Assembly (NCBI GenBank): GCA_902480035.1
Contig: CABSRC010000026.1
Coordinates: forward strand, 1 to 16,727
Length of the DNA stretch: 16,727 bases
Reading direction: 5' to 3'
Source of the DNA: an uncultured Streptococcus sp.
GTDB lineage: Bacteria; Bacillota; Bacilli; Lactobacillales; Streptococcaceae
Position 1 is the first letter of the stretch, and each line of letters begins with the position of its first letter. The notes beneath the pieces are model-generated. The model did not search any database. It had not been told where the DNA came from and worked only from the letters and a program-made list of their open reading frames with translations. Shown piece after piece: positions 13,180 to 16,727 of the stretch. Position numbers and translations under genes: made by a program.

Positions 13180-14469
13180 ATGAAGACGAGCAAATACCAA
13201 GAAATTATTCATGTTCTAAAAAAAGCCATTCAAGACGGAGAACTGGTGACCGGTCAGAAAATTTCCTCCGTTCGCCAGCTAGCCAATCAATTTTCTTGTA
13301 GTAAGGATACGGTGCAACGGGCCTTGCTGGATTTGACCTACCAGCACTTACTCTACGCAAAACCTCAAAGTGGCTATTATGTTTTGGAGCAGGAACCTGA
13401 CCAACATGAGGATCTTCCACTAAAATTAGAGAAAGACCGCAATCAGGCTTTTGAAGATTTCCGGACCTGTATCAATGAAACCTTGATTGGTCGTGAGAAT
13501 TATCTCTTTAATAATTTTTCAGATCAAGCAGGATTACCAGAAGTACGCCAATCGATTCAAGGCTTATTGAAGGAAGAAAGCATTTATACGACTGCGGATC
13601 AGATCGTTTTAACTTCTGGTACACAACAGGCACTCAATATCCTCAGCCAAATTGACTTTCCCAATAAAAAATCTCAGATCTTGATTGAGCAGCCGACTTA
13701 TCATCGGATGAATCAACTCTTAGATTCGCAGCAACTTGCCTACCGGACCATTCAACGAAATTTAACGGGAATTGACCTCGAGGAACTCGAAGAGATTTTT
13801 AAGAGTGGCCACATCAAATTTTTCTACACGATCCCCCGTTTTCACTACCCACTTGGGCATAGCTATTCCACCAAGGAAAAAGAAGTAATCTTGCAACTAG
13901 CTGATCAATACGATGTCTACCTTGTCGAGGACGACTATTTGGTAGATCTTGATGGCCGCAATGCTCCTTCTTTTCATTATCTAGATCGCAATAATCGAGT
14001 TATCTATATCAAGTCTTTTTCGACCAATCTCTTTTCTGCTCTTCGCATTACTTCCATGATCCTTCCCCAAGCCCTTCTTAAACCTGTCTTGACCTATAAG
14101 ACAATTCTGGACTATGATAGCAACCTTATTATGCAAAAGGCTTTGAGCCTCTATATCGATAATGGTATGTATCTGACCAATAAAAAGCGACTCCTCGCCA
14201 GAAAAAAAGAGGAAGAAGAAAGTCTGAAGTCTTTGATGGATCAGTCTCCTCTTCTACCTCATCTGACCCTGACCCACGATGGGGTCCTAGTAGATCTTCA
14301 TCAGGTCAAATCTCTTGCTTCCTTAAAACACAGTGGACTCTCTCTTGATTTCTTTGAAGCAGCCTACATCACTCCTTGTCCCTATCAACTAGCAAAAATC
14401 CAATCAGCAGATGTTGCCAACGTTTTACCAAAGCTGACGCCTTTTTTTGAAAGAGAAACCCTCGTATAG
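13180..14469 (+). CDS. MocR/GntR-type regulator with aminotransferase-like domain lacking the PLP lysine
   Basis: 429 residues. An N-terminal GntR winged helix (about 1-70: SSVRQLANQFSCSKDTVQRALLDL, then a PQSGYYVL wing end) is joined by a linker to a class I aminotransferase-fold domain (about 95-429) with LTSGTQQALNIL, FYTIPRFHYPLGHSYS and VEDDYLVDLDG. In MocR proteins the PLP Schiff-base lysine sits in a pattern like YIGTFSKTL. Here the same place reads YIKSFSTNL, with Thr282 (codon ACC at 14023-14025), and the usual PTG after the proline is PLG. So a covalent PLP cofactor is unlikely; the domain may sense another ligand. The ATG at 13180 is chosen because GGGGA lies 8 nt upstream. The 35 extra codons back to 13075 lie in asnS relic DNA and before the likely promoter. 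The stop codon sits inside the terminator. Target genes unknown; the divergent MFS gene is a candidate. Confidence 0.85.
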   Translation: MKTSKYQEIIHVLKKAIQDGELVTGQKISSVRQLANQFSCSKDTVQRALLDLTYQHLLYAKPQSGYYVLEQEPDQHEDLPLKLEKDRNQAFEDFRTCINETLIGRENYLFNNFSDQAGLPEVRQSIQGLLKEESIYTTADQIVLTSGTQQALNILSQIDFPNKKSQILIEQPTYHRMNQLLDSQQLAYRTIQRNLTGIDLEELEEIFKSGHIKFFYTIPRFHYPLGHSYSTKEKEVILQLADQYDVYLVEDDYLVDLDGRNAPSFHYLDRNNRVIYIKSFSTNLFSALRITSMILPQALLKPVLTYKTILDYDSNLIMQKALSLYIDNGMYLTNKKRLLARKKEEEESLKSLMDQSPLLPHLTLTHDGVLVDLHQVKSLASLKHSGLSLDFFEAAYITPCPYQLAKIQSADVANVLPKLTPFFERETLV

Positions 14470-14488
14470 ACTATACGAGGGTCTTTTT
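14458..14488 (+). terminator. MocR terminator overlapping its stop codon
   Basis: 11-bp perfect stem ACCCTCGTATA-GAC-TATACGAGGGT followed by CTTTTT. The stop TAG (14467-14469) lies in the stem and loop, and the T run touches the stop of the convergent small gene. It may serve both. Confidence 0.88.
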
Positions 14489-14735
14489 ATTTCTTTAAGT
14501 GCTCATAGACCAGTTTGGCATTTTGAAGGCCAATCCGATAGTCGATGCGAATTAAGCGAATCGCTTCCATCTCTGGTTCTTTGAGGTACTTCTCTTTTTG
14601 TTCCTTGGAGATGCTACCTGGTTTTAGAAGATAGTAGGTGAATTGATTTCTAACTTTAGTAAGATCTACTTGAAGGGTGAAATAAAGTCCAAATAAGACA
14701 ATAACCACTCCCATTAGGATGAGATCGTTTGACAT
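14487..14735 (-). CDS. Small single-helix membrane protein, unknown function
   Basis: 82 residues. Residues 4-23 (about) form one hydrophobic N-terminal helix (LILMGVVIVLFGLYFTL), followed by a charged cytoplasmic-type tail with KEQKEKYLKEP and RLIRIDYRIGLQNAKLVYEHLKK. AAAGGAAG precedes the ATG by about 8-10 nt. It is convergent with the MocR gene and downstream of the ABC exporter genes on the same strand, but separated from them by a terminator-like hairpin. I do not recognise a named family. Composition and a proper ribosome site support a real gene. Confidence 0.75.
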   Translation of the reverse strand: MSNDLILMGVVIVLFGLYFTLQVDLTKVRNQFTYYLLKPGSISKEQKEKYLKEPEMEAIRLIRIDYRIGLQNAKLVYEHLKK

Positions 14736-14788
14736 AATTGTTGCTTCCTTTTTCTGTTCTTTTCTTTATTTTACAGCTTTCAAGCAAG

Positions 14789-14822
14789 AAAAACAAGGTT
14801 AAATTTGCATTTAGACCTTGTT
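14789..14822 (-). terminator. Terminator of the second ABC exporter operon
   Basis: Minus-strand stem ACAAGGT(C)TAAAT-GCAA-ATTTAACCTTGT with one bulged base, followed by T5. It begins a few bases after the ABC stop codon. Confidence 0.75.
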
Positions 14823-14827
14823 TGTCC

Positions 14828-16582
14828 TTATTTCATCATACCGGCCTGGAGGTCATACATTTTCTTATACGTTCCTCCTAGAGCAATGAGCTGATCGTGA
14901 TTGCCTGATTCGATGATTTTTCCCTTATCGAGAACATAGATGCAATCGGCATCTTGGATAGTAGAAAGACGATGGGCAATAGCAATGGTTGTCCGCCCCT
15001 GGCGCATCTTCTTCAGAGAGTTTTGGATCATTTCTTCCGTCTCCTGGTCAATATTAGCCGTTGCCTCATCCAAAATGAGGATCTTAGGCTGGGCAGCAAT
15101 GGTCCGAGCAAAAGCCAGAAGCTGACGCTGACCGGTCGATAAGGTAGACCCCCGCTCTGTTACTGAATGATCATAGCCACCAGGTAGACCCTCAATAAAG
15201 TCTGCCACATCCACAAATGCAGCTGCTTGTCGGATTTCCTCATCTGTCAGTTTTTCATGGTACATCCGGATATTAGAAGCAATGGTTCCATGATAGAGAA
15301 AAGGTTCCTGCAGGACTAGACCGATAGACTTGCGCAAGGCTTCCTGGCTGTAGTCCTTGATATCCTTTCCATCAATCAAGATCCGTCCGCGATTAAATTC
15401 ATAAAATCGCATAAAGAGATTGATAATGGAAGATTTACCAGAACCAGTATGACCGACAAAGGCGATGGTTTGTCCGTTTTTAACCTCAAAGGAGATATCT
15501 TTTAGGACATCTCGTTTGCCATCGTAAGAAAATGATACATGGTCAAAGCGTAAATCTCCCCGCTCAATTTCTTTCAGACTATCCGCTTGCTTGGGCTCAT
15601 AGTCAGATTGATCCATCATCTCAAAGACACGCCCTGCAGAGATGGTAGAGGTCTGCAAGGTTGCAAAATTTTGGGTAACATCAATTAAGGGTTGGAAAAG
15701 CTGGCTAACGTACTGGATAAAGGCATAAATAAGACCTGCTGTAAAGCCAGAAGACTGCCAATTTAGGCCGAAAAAGGTCAGAATGACCGCATAGGCTAGG
15801 ACCTGTAAAAGGGTCATAGCTGGTCTCAAAAAGAGGGAATTGACATCAACAGAACGATTGGCATAGTCCAAATGTTCCCCATTAATCCGTTCAAACTCAT
15901 CGGTCAAACGCTTTTCTTGGCGAAAGGCCTGCACGATTCGCATGCCTTCGATGGATTCAGATAATTTCACATTGATATCTGATAATTTCTGACGCGTCAT
16001 TTTGACCAGGCGGTTGGATAACTTGCGATAGAGTCGAATGGAAAACCAAATGATAGGAAGAAAAGGCAGAATCCAAATAGTTAAATGCCAATCCAGGCTA
16101 AACATGGTCACCAGGGTCACTACAAAAAGTAAAAAGGATGAAACCAGACTTGAAAAGACAGTGGAGAACATATCTGCGACGGCCTGTGTATCATTGGTCA
16201 CACGGGAGACAATCGAACCTGCTGCTGTCTGGTCATAAAAGGACATGCCCAGCCTTTGCAGATTTTGGAAAATATCTAGTCGGATATCTCTTACGATGGA
16301 ATTGGATACACGCGCAAAGGTTAATTGGCTCAGGTAGGTCGCCAGCACGCGCCCAATGAATAACCCATAATAAAGAATGAGAAACTGAAAAGCTGTCATG
16401 ACCGGTGAACCTGCTTCTGTTGGATCCACTAGGTGGTCAATATACCAGCGTGCCGCTAGAGGGATCGCTGTCAATAAAAGGCTGGTCAAAAGGGTAAAGA
16501 CTAAGGCCAAAGCCGTGAGCCATTTATAGCGCCACATATAAGCCAAGAGCCGCTTCATCACACGAGCTTCAGATGTTTTCAT
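14828..16582 (-). CDS. Second heterodimeric ABC exporter, consensus half
   Basis: 584 residues from the chosen start: six-helix type I exporter domain (about 20-310) plus a nucleotide-binding domain. Seen: Walker A GHTGSGKS (377-384), Q-loop LVLQEPFLYHG, signature LSTGQ (481-485), Walker B ILILDEATANID with Glu506, and H-loop AIAHRLST with His537. The hydrolytic residues are intact. The signature deviates from LSGGQ, as expected for the half that faces a degenerate partner site. The ATG at 16582 is preferred because GGAGGG stands about 8 nt upstream; the open frame extends 17 codons further to 16633, but that stretch is the coding region of the partner and has no ribosome site. It overlaps the partner's end by 14 nt. 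Resembles the YheI/YheH, LmrCD type of multidrug exporter; substrate unknown. Separate from the exporter at 978-4444. Confidence 0.9.
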   Translation of the reverse strand: MKTSEARVMKRLLAYMWRYKWLTALALVFTLLTSLLLTAIPLAARWYIDHLVDPTEAGSPVMTAFQFLILYYGLFIGRVLATYLSQLTFARVSNSIVRDIRLDIFQNLQRLGMSFYDQTAAGSIVSRVTNDTQAVADMFSTVFSSLVSSFLLFVVTLVTMFSLDWHLTIWILPFLPIIWFSIRLYRKLSNRLVKMTRQKLSDINVKLSESIEGMRIVQAFRQEKRLTDEFERINGEHLDYANRSVDVNSLFLRPAMTLLQVLAYAVILTFFGLNWQSSGFTAGLIYAFIQYVSQLFQPLIDVTQNFATLQTSTISAGRVFEMMDQSDYEPKQADSLKEIERGDLRFDHVSFSYDGKRDVLKDISFEVKNGQTIAFVGHTGSGKSSIINLFMRFYEFNRGRILIDGKDIKDYSQEALRKSIGLVLQEPFLYHGTIASNIRMYHEKLTDEEIRQAAAFVDVADFIEGLPGGYDHSVTERGSTLSTGQRQLLAFARTIAAQPKILILDEATANIDQETEEMIQNSLKKMRQGRTTIAIAHRLSTIQDADCIYVLDKGKIIESGNHDQLIALGGTYKKMYDLQAGMMK

Positions 16583-16727
16583 TGAGCTTTCCCTCCATTT
16601 CTTCTGATAATTGTTGGGCTTGGTAGGTTTCATAGTACCAACCTTTTTGAGCCATTAATTCCTCGTGATTTCCGCGCTCCTTGATTTGACCATTCTCCAT
16701 TACCAGAATCAAATCCGCATGAACGAT
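16569..16727 (-). CDS. Partner ABC exporter half, C-terminal tail only (truncated by window edge)
   Basis: 52 residues up to a TGA stop, open to the window edge. The tail reads IVHADLILVMENGQIKERG, then NHEELMAQKGWYYETYQAQQ, which is the standard end of an ABC exporter nucleotide-binding domain just after the H-loop. Walker A/B and the signature lie outside the window, so whether this half carries the degenerate site cannot be tested here. The end overlaps the next gene's start by 14 nt, indicating one operon. Confidence 0.88.
   Translation of the reverse strand: MVHADLILVMENGQIKERGNHEELMAQKGWYYETYQAQQLSEEMEGKLNENI

Noticed and set aside
16583..16633. N-terminal extension of the second exporter half
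   Set aside because: It lies inside the partner gene and has no ribosome site; the ATG at 16582 has one.

Overview
The window looks like the chromosome of a low-GC Firmicute, most likely an oral or commensal Streptococcus. This rests on the overall protein character, on the ypmB-aspC-asnS gene order (known in Bacillus and streptococci) and on the small gene spacing. The species cannot be fixed by eye. No phage, plasmid, CRISPR or rRNA/tRNA gene was seen.

Layout, left to right. (1) The 3' part of a polar amino acid (glutamine-type) ABC ATPase on + with its terminator. (2) A gene-free stretch of about 400 bp, bracketed by near-identical 26-bp direct repeats that are themselves palindromes. It holds nested inverted repeats that could fold into a multi-branched RNA; this is the most unusual structure here. 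(3) A leftward group: a DUF1003 membrane protein followed by a two-gene heterodimeric ABC exporter, in which one half has a degenerate ATP site. (4) A leftward ypmB-like / aspartate aminotransferase / asparaginyl-tRNA synthetase cluster. asnS has its own extended -10 promoter and aspC has its own terminator. (5) A divergent MarR regulator (+), then yaaA (-). (6) A + operon of a DUF1836 protein and a hemolysin III family membrane protein, with a strong promoter whose -10 lies inside a 25-bp palindrome. (7) About 420 bp with three successive + strand terminator-like hairpins and IS3-like end sequences. (8) A leftward MFS transporter. (9) A decayed, internally deleted second copy of the asnS 3' end plus the asnS upstream region. 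(10) A MocR-type (GntR-aminotransferase) regulator that lacks the PLP lysine, and a small one-helix membrane protein convergent to it. (11) A second ABC exporter pair (-): one complete consensus half and the C-terminal tail of its partner, which runs off the window.

Themes. Transport dominates: two heterodimeric exporters, one MFS and one amino acid importer. aspC (makes aspartate) and asnS (charges tRNA-Asn) form an aspartate/asparagine metabolic neighbourhood. Three genes (ypmB-like, marR, yaaA) share the same geometry, -10 hexamer then 6 nt then start codon, with no usable Shine-Dalgarno, suggesting leaderless mRNAs. Four upstream start codons were rejected in favour of internal ones (DUF1003, ypmB-like, MocR and the 584-residue ABC half), for reasons given in the entries.
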